Source of the DNA: Isoetes taiwanensis
Taxonomy: Eukaryota > Streptophyta > Lycopodiopsida > Isoetales > Isoetaceae
Reading direction: 5' to 3'
DNA length: 64,000 nt
Assembly: GCA_021234155.1 (NCBI GenBank)
Contig: JAJEKV010000020.1
Span: forward strand, 19,397,018-19,461,017
Shown here: piece by piece, positions 22,850 through 34,889 of the stretch
How the letters are laid out: every line of letters begins with the position of its first letter
Position numbering within the stretch: position 1 is the first letter of the stretch
The notes under the pieces: generated by a model
What the model saw: only the letters and a program-made list of their open reading frames with translations
Told to the model about the DNA's origin: nothing
Database searches by the model: none
Made by a program: the position numbers and the translations under genes

Positions 22850-23400
22850 TAACTTAACCAAACATATCCATATCATACACTATCAAAAATATCTCGGAGA
22901 GAGCTTTCCAACGCAATAAAAATCATCTGAAACAGAGCTATGGATCAAAAGTTATGATAAGAAATGTGTTGCCGGCGGGGAAACTGCACTACATGCGCCC
23001 TTCAAGCCCTTCATGTGCCCATTATGTACCATACACACAAAAAGAGGGCTTTTGTTGTGAGCCATTGGTTGTTGATCATTATGCACCACACGCACAAAAA
23101 AATGGCTTTTGTTGTGAGCCATTGGTTGTTGACCATTATGCACCACACGCACAAAAAAAGGGCTTTTGTTGTGAGCCATTGGTTGTTGACCATCGAAAAA
23201 AAAAAGAGGCTAAAATCAATGGCTCAGAAATGGTGCACTCTAGATGTACGCATCAGTACATCCGTTTGAATACATCACGAAATCATAGGAAAACCTTAAT
23301 GAAAAGCGTACAAAAACACAAAGAAGACCCCCTGTTATTATGCTACATATGAAGCATAAATTAGGTAAATTATGATATGTGCATAAGGTACTCGTCAAAT
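22850..23400. repeat. Dispersed repeat related to 58930-59170
   Basis: Blocks such as ATGTACGCATCAGTACATC, AATCATAGGAAAA, ACAAAGAAGACCCC and TGTTATTATGC match 58930-59170 (ATACGCATTAGTATATC, TATAGGAAAGAA, TGTTATTATGCC) in the same order. The left part has ATCTCGGAGAGAGCTTTCCA, similar in style to 60930. The 57-bp tandem array lies inside this copy only. Confidence 0.55.
23020..23190. repeat. 57-bp tandem array, three copies
   Basis: Exactly 3 x 57 bp. Each unit runs from CATTATG(C/T)ACCA to GGTTGTTGA(T/C). The unit length is a multiple of three, so frames stay open across it on both strands (minus: MAHNKSPFFVRVVHNGQQP as a 19-residue repeat). The copies differ at a few positions. I regard it as non-coding unless transcripts show otherwise. 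Confidence 0.9.
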
Positions 23401-23578
23401 TGTTAGAGTGAGCAACAATGTGTAGAGTGGTTTGATTCAGTAGTCATATAAATCAAGTTGTTTAATAAATATATACGGGACCCACTTGGAGAGATGAATT
23501 TTGATAATGACTGACATTTGTAAATAGTATTTTTCCACATTTACAGATTATATGAACCATTGAGTTTGCACAAAAACT

Positions 23579-24212
23579 GTGAAAGACATAGCCAATCCCT
23601 CAGTTGTTCTCAAACAGGTAAAATTAAGAATTGATGAACTATTCATAACTAGGCCCATGGCCACTTTCTTAAATCCCACCTTGGCACCAGGGCCCCAAGC
23701 TTATTTGCTTGCTTCATTGTCCAGGAACAAGCTTGTAGCTATTGCATCAATTCACACGGGGTCCCACAGGCTACGGATTGAGACAGGTAGATGGGGACGG
23801 CCGCAATTGCCGCGAGAAGTGAGACTATGTGCCTGTTGCCAGTTACAGGTTTTTGAAGATGAAAGCCATACTCTTCTGAGTTGCCCTGCTTTTGAGATAG
23901 TCCGGAATCATTTTTTGACCTTAGCATTCCATTCCACGCTTCCACAACTTCTCAGAGCACCATCTGTGCATGATTTGGCATTATACATACTTGAGGTTCT
24001 AGATAAACATCTGTAATTACTGAGCCCTCAGTAGTCATTATCTCTGCTTGTCTAGTATCATCATTACTGCAAAGGTTTTTCCCTTGAAAACCTTTCGAGG
24101 CAGGGGTTTTTTAATCCTAGTAGTAATGATTGTACTAGCCCATTGTATGGGTCCCATGACCTATTGGTCTCCGTGGATGTTAAAAAAACTATTCTATTCT
24201 ATTCTATTCTTA
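23579..24212 (+). mobile_element. 5'-truncated LINE: ORF2 C-terminus, 3' UTR and ATTCT tail
   Basis: A 145-codon frame (23579-24016) carries the ORF2 C-terminus: SIHTGSHRLRIETGRWG, then CACCQLQVFEDESHTLLSCP, a C-x2-C...H-x4-C zinc-knuckle-like motif. After it come the 3' UTR with GGTCTCCGTGGATGTTAA and a tail of TATTC repeats (about 24190-24212). The frame is intact to its stop, so this copy is younger than most LINEs here. It is closely related to 28080-28250. Confidence 0.85.
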
Positions 24213-24456
24213 AATAGTCAAGCTACATTTCTTGCCGATTTTCAAGGTTCATGAGGCTATATTGTATGCTCATATGGGACACCAAGATTGGATCAAACAA
24301 ATAAAAGGTTTGAAGATGCAATGCATAATGTCATTAAGCAAGTCTCAAATTAAGAAATCAATGACTTGCAAAGGCACAATCGCAGGCACTCATTGTCAAG
24401 GACCTATTACAGGGCCAAAGTAAGCTAATGTTTTAGTTTATAATCTCACCTCACAG

Positions 24457-24964
24457 GGCTGCCATTGTTCTTCCACAGTCGTCTGCACCAGCACCCCCCA
24501 TACCAGAGGCCGAGGTGGCTCAGGGAATCAGGCGGGTACTTCGTGAGGAGCAAGACATCCAGGCACGCCGCCTCAACCTTATTGTGCGGGGATTGCCGGA
24601 GGAGCAAGGCGAGGATTTGCTAGGTAAGCTTACCACCCTGGTACTTGCAAAGCTCCAATTACAGTATTTGGTTATCAAGAGTCCAATCAGGGTCGGAAGA
24701 CCGAGCATGAGACCTCGGCTAGTTAAGTTTGCAGTCTTGGATTGGGAGGCAAAATCTTTGTTGTTGCACCGCACCAGTCGCTTGAAAGGTACCTCCATAT
24801 ACCTGGATCTGGATCTCACGCCACTGCAACAACGGGAAAGAAGCCAAGAGTTGGTCAAGATAAGAGAGATTCGACAAGCTGGAGGGGTTGCTGGTTTGGT
24901 TAATGGCAAGATGAAGGTATATGTGCCTCCTCGCCGAGCGATTCGCGGAGGCGGCACTCCCTGA
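24457..24964 (+). pseudogene. LINE ORF1 C-terminal part (RNA-binding)
   Basis: This frame encodes RRLNLIVRGLPEEQGEDLL, the RRM-like start of L1 ORF1p. It continues with RPRLVKFAVLD and then LYLDLDLTPLQQ-like sequence (IYLDLDLTPLQQRER), the C-terminal domain, and VNGKMKVYVPPRR. The coiled-coil N-terminus found in the copy at 59885 is missing. ORF1p binds LINE RNA as a trimer. Confidence 0.8.
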
Positions 24965-25156
24965 ACAGCCGTCGCGGCGCAGGAGGAAGGCGGTCGGGGG
25001 CATCGAGGCGCGGGGAGAGGGCGGATTGAGGCCGTCCACAAGCGCAAAGACATCCATCGTGGTCCCGTGAGCAGGCGGCCCGAAGTTATTCCAACCACGC
25101 CCGGCGCCCCTCGTGCACTCGAGATGGGTCCCACCGTAGTCGGCCATAGGGAAAGT

Positions 25157-25990
25157 GTCTTCGCATTGTTTCACGGAATTGTAGGGGCTTCCCGTGGCAG
25201 AAGGGCAGTGGCTTGAATGGGATCGCGACAGACATGGACATCGTCTTCCTACAGGAGACATGGGAGTATGAAGGGTATCGATTGCCAAGACATTCGAGGA
25301 TATCAGCATTTCTCACTTGCTAATGCGCCATGGCGCACGCGGGTTACGGTGGAGTGGCTTTGCTACTAGGGGGCTTTAGCATGCAAGATCACACTTGAGA
25401 AGTCTGATGCATTTAACCGCTACATGGTAATGGTATTAGAGCCTGGTCATGTCCCATTGTTTCTTGCTAGCTGCTACATTCCCCATGCAGGCTCTAAGTT
25501 CTACCAGGTACATGATGCAGACACAGATGTCCAGATGCCGTATAGGGAACTGTATGATGACATAGACCCCTATAGACGGCGGGGCCAGTGTTTTTGCTAG
25601 GAGATTTTAATGCTCGTGACGCACAAGCAGATTGCGGTCGGTGACCTTCCAAGGTGGCGCTTAATGCTGATCCGCTTTGGCTTGAGAGAGCGGCCGCTAT
25701 TCGGCATGCGGCACTCCCGGGATATGGTGGCTAGACCATTTGGCAGGCAGCTGGTCCAGCTCTGCCAGGTTTTTGACATGGTAATTTGTAATGGTATGCA
25801 GCGATGGCCACGCTCAGGGGGTGTTACTTGTAGGAGTGATAGGCGGGATGGGGAGCTAGTGTGTTGGATTACCTTTCGCCCGTGCAAAGACTTAACATGG
25901 TTACACACTTCTCCATTGGCACAAGCATGGGGGATGAGGAGGCTTTGTCAGATCACTACCCTCTTTATGTCACGCTGAATTGGGAGCACT
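25157..25990 (+). pseudogene. LINE ORF2 endonuclease domain
   Basis: The L1-type endonuclease nicks the target site. Motifs in order are NCRGFPWQKG (25160), VFLQETWE (catalytic Glu region), GGVALLLGG, LLGDFNARDA (about 25600) and SDHYPLYVTL (about 25945). The catalytic D-x-N and S-D-H signatures are intact, but frameshifts occur near 25330 and 25610. Confidence 0.82.
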
Positions 25991-26599
25991 CAATAGTGGA
26001 GACACCGCAAAGGGGGCGTGGAGGGTTACCATACATCCCACGCTATCGAGCGAGGGGACAGTATGAATCTGTGTTGGTGCGGGAGTTACAGGGGTTTGAT
26101 AGCTTCTATACACTGCAAGACAGGTGTGCATGGCTGGTGAGGGCGCTGCTTGCCGCTGCTGGGGCTTCCTTTGCAGTGAAGGGCCCTCCAAGGAGGGACA
26201 CCGCGATTTTCGAGAACCCGTGGTTTGATGTCGATTGCAAGGCTCTAAAGAGCCATTTGCGCTTTGGTCATAGATCCACGATTTGCGGCCACAGCCCCGC
26301 AAGACTATAAGCTCTTCCTAAAAGCCAAGAAGGGGAGATACATGGCGAAACCCAGGCTCGTTTGACATGCTCATGGCGCAGAGCCAAAAGCTTTTTGGCG
26401 TAAGGTGTTATACCGTAAGCGCCCGTGTGGTGGTAATGTAAGTGTGGAACAATGGATGCACCGCTATGGGAGTTATATGACCCCCCGGGAGCTAATGCCG
26501 TGGTCCGGGATCAGGTAGGAGAGGTGTTGTAGCTCATGCGGGAGGATGTCCAGCAGGGGTCTCGTGCATCCGGGCGAATGGCAAGGCAAAGGATTTACA

Positions 26600-28254
26600 G
26601 GGGCTGCAGGCGAAGTTGTTGAAATGGGGTGGCCCATCGTGGTAGGGCCCCCCGACGGTGATCATTAACCGTGCTTGAGCGAGGGGCTCCCCGTGGAGTG
26701 GATGGTTAGTAAGGTTGTTCTGTGGCATAAAGCCGGTAATATGGATGAGCGGCGAATTACCGGATGATTATGGTAAGCTCATTTGTTTGCAAAGCTCCTG
26801 GCAGGTGGTGGAGAAGAAACTCACTAAGTGGGCCGAGGAGGGGGTGCGGCAATTGGCGAGGCGGGGCGCCCCGCCCGCTCTAATGCCACGACCGACCATA
26901 TCTTCACTTTGAGAGTGTTGATGGAGGCAAGCCGGAATGCGCGAAAGGACTTGTATTGCTGCATATGATATCATCCCCAGAGACATGCTGTGGCAGAGGT
27001 TGCAAGAATTGCGAGTTCCACAGGAGTTGCAGAATGGGGTGCACCAGCTTTATGATGGGATTTATGCTGCACTGCCTTATGAAGATCGGCGGGTAGCTAG
27101 CACTATGGGAGTTAAGCAGGCTTTTTGGGTTGTACATTGATAGCTTGGAGACGTGGATGCAGCACCATGGGGGAGCCGGGGTGCAATTATCTGAGGCGAC
27201 CTCTGTGAGCCAGTTACTATATGCGGATGATGTAGCTTTGCTAGCCCACACGGCCAGCAGTATGCAGCAGCATTTGGATGCCCTCAGTGGGTTCTGTGGG
27301 GCAACGAGAATGACAGTGAACTTGCACAAAACTAAGCTTCTCGCGATCCTGTCCTCGCAACACCCTATCCCGGAGTTATATTACGGGGGCGGGAAGTGGA
27401 GATGGTGCGGAGCTTCAAGTATCCGGGAATTGATTTCACTACTAACATCTTTGTGGGATGAGTGTGTGGAGAGGAGAGAGCGGTCAGGCTGGAAGGCTTT
27501 ATATGCAATGCAAAAACGCGTGTTGCCGGATAGATCTGCGGATCGGGGCGAGGAGAGCACACACTGTTTAGGGCTTTGGTCCGGTCGGTGCTGCTATATG
27601 GGGTGGAGATTTGGGGCCCAGGTTAGCTAAAAAACACGTGGGATAGGTTGGAAAGGGTGCAGAAAGCTTTCTTGACATATAGCGTGGGAGTGAAGGACAC
27701 CGCACCGCATCGATTTTAAGTTGTATGAGGCGGGGTTCGCCTTCTGACGATTCCGCTATGTGCAGGCATCTTACTTGCTTCCATAAGGTGGATGGGATGG
27801 ATGAGCATCGCTTGCCTCCACAGGCCGTGTTGTTAACGCATGGCCCCCAGCGGCTGAAGAGGGTATGGCACGAGCACTGTAAGGGATGGTTTAGGAGGTG
27901 GTCTATGGATTACCAACAGATGGTGGCTTGGCGCATCGATCGCTTGAGAATGGGCAATTGGATGCGGGCTATCTTTGCCACCCCGTGGGATGCCTCTACT
28001 CTTGCAAAGCCCAAGGCGAGCACTATCACGCTCAGATTAATCCCAGCCTTGAGCATGGACCCCATCGGTACTTGAAAGCACACATCTCTGTGAAGAAACG
28101 GAGAGCTATTGCTGCCATAAGAACGGGTTCCCATTACCTCAGAATTGAAACAGGTCGCTGGGGGGTGAATGGCGGGCACGGGATCCCCAGGGAGGAGAGG
28201 ATATGTCAGTGTTGTGAGATGCACGTGATAGAGGATGAGCACCATGCCCTCCGG
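26600..28254 (+). pseudogene. LINE ORF2 reverse transcriptase and C-terminal domain
   Basis: The RT relic has TTDHIFTLRVLMEASRNARK, then LLYADDVALLAHTASSMQQH with the YADD active site at about 27218, and MTVNLHKTKLLAI. The C-terminal part from 27725 holds the HAQINPSL and HYLRIETGRWG motifs and a CxxC...H knuckle. Several frames are needed to read it, so it is non-functional. Confidence 0.82.
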
Positions 28255-28729
28255 TCCAAAGATATGCCCATGCCCATGTCCGGCAAAGGCACACCGATCT
28301 TAGATGCTCGACACACCGCTACATCGATTACTCGCATCACCTATGGTAGCGCCGTTGGGAGCTTACATCCCGCAGATTTCGGCCCGTCGGACTTGCTCTT
28401 GGGGGCATGGTATTTGAGAGCCTCTTGTTAGGGTTTTCCTCCCAAGTGGGGTTTTTTCATCCGGTAGTAGGGTTCTCTTGCATGATTACATTGTTTTTTT
28501 TGGTGTTGGGGTTTTTGGCTTTTTTGCCTGATCTCTGCATGTACCGTCTCATAGGCCTCTGGCCTCCGTGGACGTTAAAATAAACTTCCTTCCTTCCTTC
28601 CTTCCTTTTGCTGGATTTATAAACTCGATTTGAAGTCTCTTGCTTCTTAAGCCAACATTTTATCCTAAAAGAATTTGCAGTTAAAAACTTGTAAACCACA
28701 GACAAAGTGTAGTAAACAATGAAGGCCTC

Positions 28730-29061
28730 TGATATGGTCTGTGGGTATGGGATAAAGCTTGGAAGGGTTGGAGCCCATTGGATAATGATTTCCTTGAAGG
28801 ATCTGCCGTTTTGGTGTGTTGGTTATCACTAATGGTGCTAGTGTGTAACAATTGGTATCAGAGCCAAGTTCCAATTCCTCGTGGCAATATTGTGTGTTCC
28901 ACATGCTTGAGGGCAAGCATCTCGAGGAAGGGGAGGAGTTGATATAGTCTGTGGGGTATGGAATAAAGCTTGGAAAGGTTGGGGCCCATTGGATAACGAT
29001 TTCATTGAAGGATCTGCCCTTTTGGTATGTTGGTTATCACTAACGGTGCTAGTGCGTAACA
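28730..29061 (+). mobile_element. 332-bp miniature LTR retroelement (SMART/TRIM)
   Basis: Two direct LTRs of 121 and 122 bp (28730-28850 and 28940-29061), both TGATAT...GTAACA, enclose only 89 bp. The insert begins, two bases after the LTR, with the exact primer-binding site TGGTATCAGAGC (28853-28864). It ends with a purine tract GAGGAAGGGGAGGAGT against the right LTR. The flanks GCCTC (28725-28729) and GTCTC (29062-29066) are a 4-of-5 target duplication. The LTRs differ by about ten substitutions and one indel by eye, so the copy is fairly old. It has no coding capacity. Published 'SMART' elements are of similar size. Confidence 0.92.
28853..28864 (+). promoter_or_regulatory. Primer-binding site of the miniature element
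   Basis: TGGTATCAGAGC, complementary to the 3' end of initiator Met-tRNA, two bases from the left LTR. Confidence 0.92.
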
Positions 29062-29066
29062 GTCTC

Positions 29067-30180
29067 TCTTACTTCTAACACCTAAAAGCCATAGATATAC
29101 ATAATAGGATAAATAACTAAGGCCTACATGGAGCTTATTCCATCTGTACAACCCTATGGATCTATAAATGATGGGAAATGAAGATCAGAGCTAGCTGGAT
29201 ACACAACTTGACTAGAGCCTGCATGCCTTATGGAATTGGCAAAATTCCAAAGCATATAACCATTACTGGATTCCAGTTTTCTTCATGTATCAAAATTGCT
29301 GAATGGATGTTGCAAGAATTGTAAAAAACGGTTGCTTTCCAAAACCTAAAACTATTCTAAGAAGAAAATGAAAGAGGAAAATGAAAGACACAGTCAAGCT
29401 CTGTCAATCCAGACAACATAGTTTGTTAAGCATGAAGAAAATAGAGGGAAGATTCTAGTTATGGAACGACTTTAAACTTCTCCTAACACAAAAAGTGAGC
29501 GAACAATGGAACCACAGACCAGATGAAGTTACAAATTTGAGAGCAAGAAAAGGGCTAAATCCCTAGAATTCATTGCCAAATTGGAATATCTACGCAGAAA
29601 GAGAGCCCAAAAAAACCATTGAGATAGTGTGAGCAAAAATAAAGAATTCTAGCGTGGATATATAACTAACTACCATGCGATTCCACAAGCCTTCAACCTA
29701 AAACAGGAGATATGCTGGTTTTAGGTAGTCGAACGGGCTTATGCGGTGCAGATCATAGGCTGAATAAAGCCAGGATTGGAGTCGGTCGAAATAGCATGAG
29801 GCATCTGAACTGATTCAGAGGGGCCAATCTGAAGAGTCGACCAGGAAACCAGTCAAGAAATAGGCAGAGGCAAATCTAGTTGAGCTTTGGCAGGGAAGGC
29901 TTGGGCAATCGAGAGTAATCTGTGGCAGCAACAAATTATGAGTCGATCTATCATTTCCATCAGTAGTATCAAAGCCAGTCAGATATGGCCAGTCGATTGG
30001 CATTAACATATCTTAATAGCGCTGAAGTTTTTGAAGGAGATATTGGCTTTCAACTCTAGAAAGCCAAAATCATGCAAGCTCTCAAGGTGGATAGATATGG
30101 GATTTAGAATCCAGCCAAAGCAAAGATGACATTGCTCAAGCTGAAGCAGAAGCATCGGGATCCAAGGAGAGTAAGAATGA
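29067..30180. other. Intergenic, nothing identified
   Basis: There are only short chance frames. Around 30040-30180 the sequence may belong to the gag N-terminus of the copia relic that follows. Confidence 0.45.
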
Positions 30181-30181
30181 A

Positions 30182-31370
30182 GTGGTCTTGGATGAAGAGA
30201 AGAAGGAGATTGCTAAAGCAAATCAGGAGAGAGAGGTGGAGAGAAGAGTCGAGGCTGCGGGAGGAGCAGAGGAAGGGGTAGAGCAGAGATGCAGTCTTAT
30301 GGTTGCGAGGAATTTGGCCATATTAATGCGGAGTGTCCAAATCGAGAGAAGTGGAGCAGAGGACGTGGCTCATTTGGTCGTGCAAGGGGACATGCTATTG
30401 TGGCGGTGGTTGGAGAGACGTCTGGAAAAACAATGCCGACGGTATGGGTTCTCACAGAGGAGGAAGTAAGTGAATGTAATACATCGTTTGAAAACAAGCA
30501 TTGCATATAAAAACTTAATGATGGAAAAGGAAACTTCAGATAGAACTAATACCTTGACTATAGATTGAGCTGAAATCTCCATAGTGAGCTCGTCTAGTAT
30601 GTTAAAGTGCATTGAGCCAAGCATGAATTGCAAAACCGTGCAGATGGGCAATGAAGCAATGCAGAAATTGCATGGAAAGAAGGATTTGCATATTTTATCT
30701 AAAGGTAAGAATGTTCTGAGTTTGCCGAATACATTGTTTGTTCAGAAATGTATTTAATTTGATTTCAGTAGCCAATCTAGAGGATAATTGATGGATATGA
30801 TTTATTTTTTTATAAAATATGGATGCAAATTTATCAAAGGAGGTACTAAATTATTTGAAGCTGAAAGAAGAGGGAATTTGTTTGAGTTAGACGTCAATGA
30901 TACTATCAATAAAGTTCTCCCCTTGATAGTATAAGACTTTGGCATTTGAGATTAGCACATGTAAGCGATAATAATATCAAAATTGCCAAGAGATATAATC
31001 TTCTAAATGAGTTGTGTTGTGAAGATCTCGAAATTAATGATAATTGTGATGTTTGTGAAGCATGCATGCTAGGAAAGTAGAATAGAATGGCATTGAGGAA
31101 TAAAGGAAAAAGAGCACATGGATTACTTGAATTAGTGCATTCAGATGTTTGAGGACCTGTGCAAGTTGAAAGTCATGGAGCTGTGTCTTACTTTGCTACC
31201 TTCATTGATGATTATAGTAGATGTAGTAAATATTATTTTTTTGAGAACCAAGGATCAAGCGTTTAATGCATTTAAATTGTATGTTGTGGAAGCAGAAAGG
31301 GAGATATCATTTGTACATTACGAACATTTGTTGAGGGGACTATGAACATTTGTTGAGGGGGCTTTGTGTA
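30182..31370 (+). mobile_element. Ty1/copia gag-pol relic (zinc knuckle, GAG-pre-integrase, integrase start)
   Basis: About 30289-30340 encodes SYGCEEFGHINAECPNREKW, a CCHC knuckle whose first Cys is now Ser. About 30930-31080 encodes LWHLRLAHVSDNNIKIAKRY and CDVCEACMLGK, the HHCC zinc-binding GAG-pre-integrase domain. About 31130-31210 encodes LLELVHSDV, then GPVQVESHGAVSYFATFIDD and YSR, the integrase core start with its first catalytic Asp. Stops at several places (for example TGA replacing the Cys/Trp after HSDV) show decay. No LTR, RT or RNase H was found. Confidence 0.85.
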
Positions 31371-32036
31371 GGTTCTGAAGTTGCACGAGTGTTGTGCAGA
31401 TTGTGAAGTTGCACCAAGGAAGTGTGTCAATCTCCTAAACTTAGGTTTATTTAGAAAAATTCAAATAGAATTAACAAAGAAAACGTTACAACGACCTAAA
31501 ATTATTACCAAAGAAAGCTAGGTGTGCGAACCTTAAAATTGCAATGGCATCTTGCTTTCTTTATTAAATAGAGTACCACAAACTTCCATGATATCAAGAT
31601 CATTGTTAGGATAATAGGTATTATTTGCGTCTCTAGTTAAGAAAGGATGTTCAAAAATGTTGATTTCCTTGTACAAAATAAGATCCCCATAGGAACCACG
31701 ACAAACAAAGTGGAGGCGCCAATCTTCTAGAATAGCTAGATCCATATAAATCAACTTTTTTGGTGAATAACCCTTCAGCGCATTCCTGTCTCAAAGAACT
31801 CAACTACCTACATATTTGCAACTGTTTTCAGAGTACAAGATATCAGCCACTACATCTATTGCCACAACTTTTTGCAAGCAGGGTCGTAGACACGTCAGCC
31901 TTTCTTTACGCTCATCAAACTCTGCAAAATGGCTTTGGAAATACAGTTGTGATAATTGTCTTTTATCCATTCACAACATAGCTTGTGACAACTATCCATG
32001 CTATTCCCTATCTGCCATTCCTTCTGAATCCTAAAT
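31371..32036. other. Intergenic with an unassigned minus-strand frame
   Basis: A minus-strand frame at 31533-31754 (EDWRLHFVCRGSYGDLILYK...) has some protein-like composition, but I cannot place it in a family. Nothing else is visible. Confidence 0.3.
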
Positions 32037-32483
32037 GATCTTTCTATTAACAAACAGAAAATTGCGAACTTGAAATAATAGACATAAAAATCTCTAATGT
32101 GGCACATTGCAAATAATAGTGAGAATTAGATAGAGCAACCATGAGCTTTGGACGTGACCCACAATCCAAACATCCTAAGAATGTTTGCAATTCGACCCAG
32201 AGACATTAATTTAAACCAAGGATAAATGTATAGCATAAATACATGCAAAAATGAAGTGAACAACACAAAGTTTAAATTTATAACAGGAGCTTTCTATGAA
32301 CAAACAGGAAACTGCCAACTTAAAATAACAGACATAAAAATCTCTAATGTGGCGCATTCAAAGAATAGTGAGAATTAGATTGAGCAAACCATGAACCCTG
32401 ACATGAGCTCCGAACAATCCCAAACATCCTAATAATGTTTGCAGTTTGACTCAAAGATTTAATTTGGATGAAAGATAAAATGT
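32037..32483. repeat. Near-tandem duplication of about 195 bp
   Basis: 32037-32230 and 32288-32483 share TTTCTAT(T/G)AACAAACAG, ACATAAAAATCTCTAATGTG, AATAGTGAGAATTAGAT and AATGTTTGCA(A/G)TT in order. Confidence 0.85.
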
Positions 32484-34770
32484 CTAAATTTAGCATATGC
32501 TAAATCGAAGTGAAAAATACAAAGTTTACATTTGTACCTAGTAGAGAATGAGGGCCAATATGATGGTATGCAAAGAATTGCTTGCTACTTCATTTGACAC
32601 CCGCCACCGCGCAACCACCACATATAACAACACCACCATCACACAACCACGGCAATACCACCATCACCACATCCAACAAAGAGCCGCTTGACTGGTAATC
32701 AAATAAGAAATGCAAGAAGGAAAATAATCATTTTTAGACAAAGAACTATTCGCAATCATGTAGAAGATATGTAATTATGAACGACAAATTTATGCTTCTG
32801 TGCACAAACAAGTTACCTAGGAACAACTAGATGAATAATTGGTTGCCCGCAAACTGCATACTCCAAACTGCTGCAGAAATGCCATTGCTTCAATAAATGC
32901 CCCATCCATTTCAACTTGGAAGCCAGTCCAGATCTAAGCACAAAAGCAGAAGCTAAGGGGTTCCACCAAAGGGCCAACTTTCCTCCAATAACCATTGGTG
33001 CCATAGAGCAAAGTATCAGCAGTCTTCAAAAAGGATAATATAACTAATGCATATTAAGCATCTGCAACTTGAAACTTCTAAGCTGCTTGTTGATAAGGTA
33101 ATCAAATAAGAACTGCAAGAAAGCAAATAAGCATTTTATGACACATTTGTGCTTTTGTGCACAACACGCTTAGGAACGGTCAAATATTAACAAGAAGAGG
33201 ATAAAAATTTACAAATCACCCTACGCATTTCTGAAACTATACAAAGGACCAGATGCAAATGCTTTGGAATTTTAGGATGGCCATCACTATGCTTGCACAC
33301 ATGCATAGGTAATTCAGTTGATATATGACCATTTAGGTCCGCAGCAGCATGGCACATGGGCATATAAAAGAAGTCATGGATCTGCCTTCCTGCAAACAAC
33401 CCCAAATACTTGCATAACAAAGTATCTTAAAATAGAGGATCTCTTAAAAGATGCACATACATCTATTGGATTATGTGCGATGCTACTGCCAGGCCTGTCC
33501 TTGACTTTATTTGCTCTCTTAGCATTTTGCTACTATAATACGAGCAAGGAATAAAGCATTCTCGTTTGTTACCTCAAGCATAGGTCAAAGGAAAGGGGTA
33601 ACCAATTGTGAAAAGCCATGGCTTCAAAAATTGATTGATTAGCATAATGATCTGCATCTTATGAGAGAATCAGATATGATTTATCAATTGGACTTGGTGA
33701 GTGTAAGATTGCTCAATGGCAGGTGGTCAACTTACAACATAGACCCATTTTTATATTTATCCAACAGAACTCAAGCCTAAGACATGTCTACAAAGAGCAC
33801 AAACTGCGCATAAAAAGGCACTTGATACTAACCAGGTTAGTTTCTTCTTTGCTCCAATCTGTAGTCTTCAAATCTTCACCTAATCAAACATGTGCAATAC
33901 TATCGTATGCATTTTTGAAACCTAGGTTTAAAAGCATAGCATGTGCTGGAACAAAAATAAAGCAGATGTTATCTAGCATGACTTGAAAGACGTTATCAAG
34001 ATCCTCTATATCTGATGATTCATAAGCAGCATGCAGAAAAAGATGCAAGATTGATATGCTCTAAACACGAAATATATATTATTGAAACCCTAATAACAAA
34101 CAAAAAATCTATCTATGGCAGTACCTGTTCTGTTGGGTAAAACACAATCATCACTGACATGGTCCAAGAAGGACAACAGAGAAGTATGTTAAGGATTGTT
34201 CCTAGATTAATCTGCCCACAATTGGGGATAACAGAAGGGAATATTTCCCCTATAAACACATAGCTAGGAAGAGCTCAATCTAAGCCCCAAGGAAACCTGG
34301 TGGCCGATGCAGGCAAAGACGGCAAAAATGAAACTACCTGAGGTAGTTTTGTGACCTAGGCAGCTGGCCAGACCTTGTATGCTAGAACCAAATCATGTGC
34401 AGCATAGACCGTGAATCAGGATAACGAAGCCATGTTACCACCAGAAGATAAACCAATACTTTGAGCTTGGCAATCGTGGCATGGCATGCGCTTGCCCTCT
34501 TCGTCAGCTGCAATTGAGCCCAAAGAGGAAATAGACTAACAAATAGGGAACACAAAATCATAAGAAGACGGAAAAATTAGACCGTAAAAAAACTTCTTTT
34601 GAATAGCCAGAATTTTTTTCCAGATGCCAAAACCATTAAAACTTTAGGAAATCCACCTTTAAAAAAAAAATCAAAAACTTTTCCACCAAACCAGAAAAAC
34701 CAAATTTAAACAATAGATTATAGTTGGATGGGAAGCTTGAGAATTGCTACACAAAGATGATCAAGATTCA
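32484..34770. other. Intergenic, no gene seen
   Basis: AT-rich sequence with a short CA/CCA-rich patch (about 32600-32680). No long frame or recognisable motif. Confidence 0.45.
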
Positions 34771-34889
34771 TGTCTCCCCAAGGATCGACGCACACAGGAT
34801 AAGCAGATAGAGGCAACTCGGTAGCATGATCTTAGACTTGATAAGTATTTTTACATCATCCGAGTCACTGTCTGACAGAGATGGTTCAG

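Larger units (their letters stand above)
24457..28608 (+). mobile_element. LINE (L1-type), 5'-truncated with ORF1, ORF2 and TTCC tail
   Basis: It runs from within ORF1 (24457) to a (TTCC)n tail (about 28582-28606). The order is ORF1 RNA-binding domain, apurinic endonuclease, reverse transcriptase, and a C-terminal region with GSHYLRIETGRWG and CQCCEMHVIEDEHHAL, then a 3' UTR with GTCTCATAGGCC and CTCCGTGGACGTTAA. The GC content is clearly above that of the neighbourhood. Numerous frameshifts and stops make it inactive. Just before the 3' UTR the ORF2 end is replaced by sequence unlike the other copies (28255-28430). Confidence 0.88.

Noticed and set aside
23020-23190. CRISPR-like array
   Set aside because: It is a plain head-to-tail tandem repeat without spacers, in a plant nuclear context.
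22952-23352. Repeat-protein gene on either strand
   Set aside because: Frames are open only because the unit is 57 bp; no start context, splice sites or flanking coding sequence supports a gene.
24520-25316. Long minus-strand frames of 196-204 codons
   Set aside because: They are antisense shadows of GC-rich LINE ORF1/ORF2 and have no domain.
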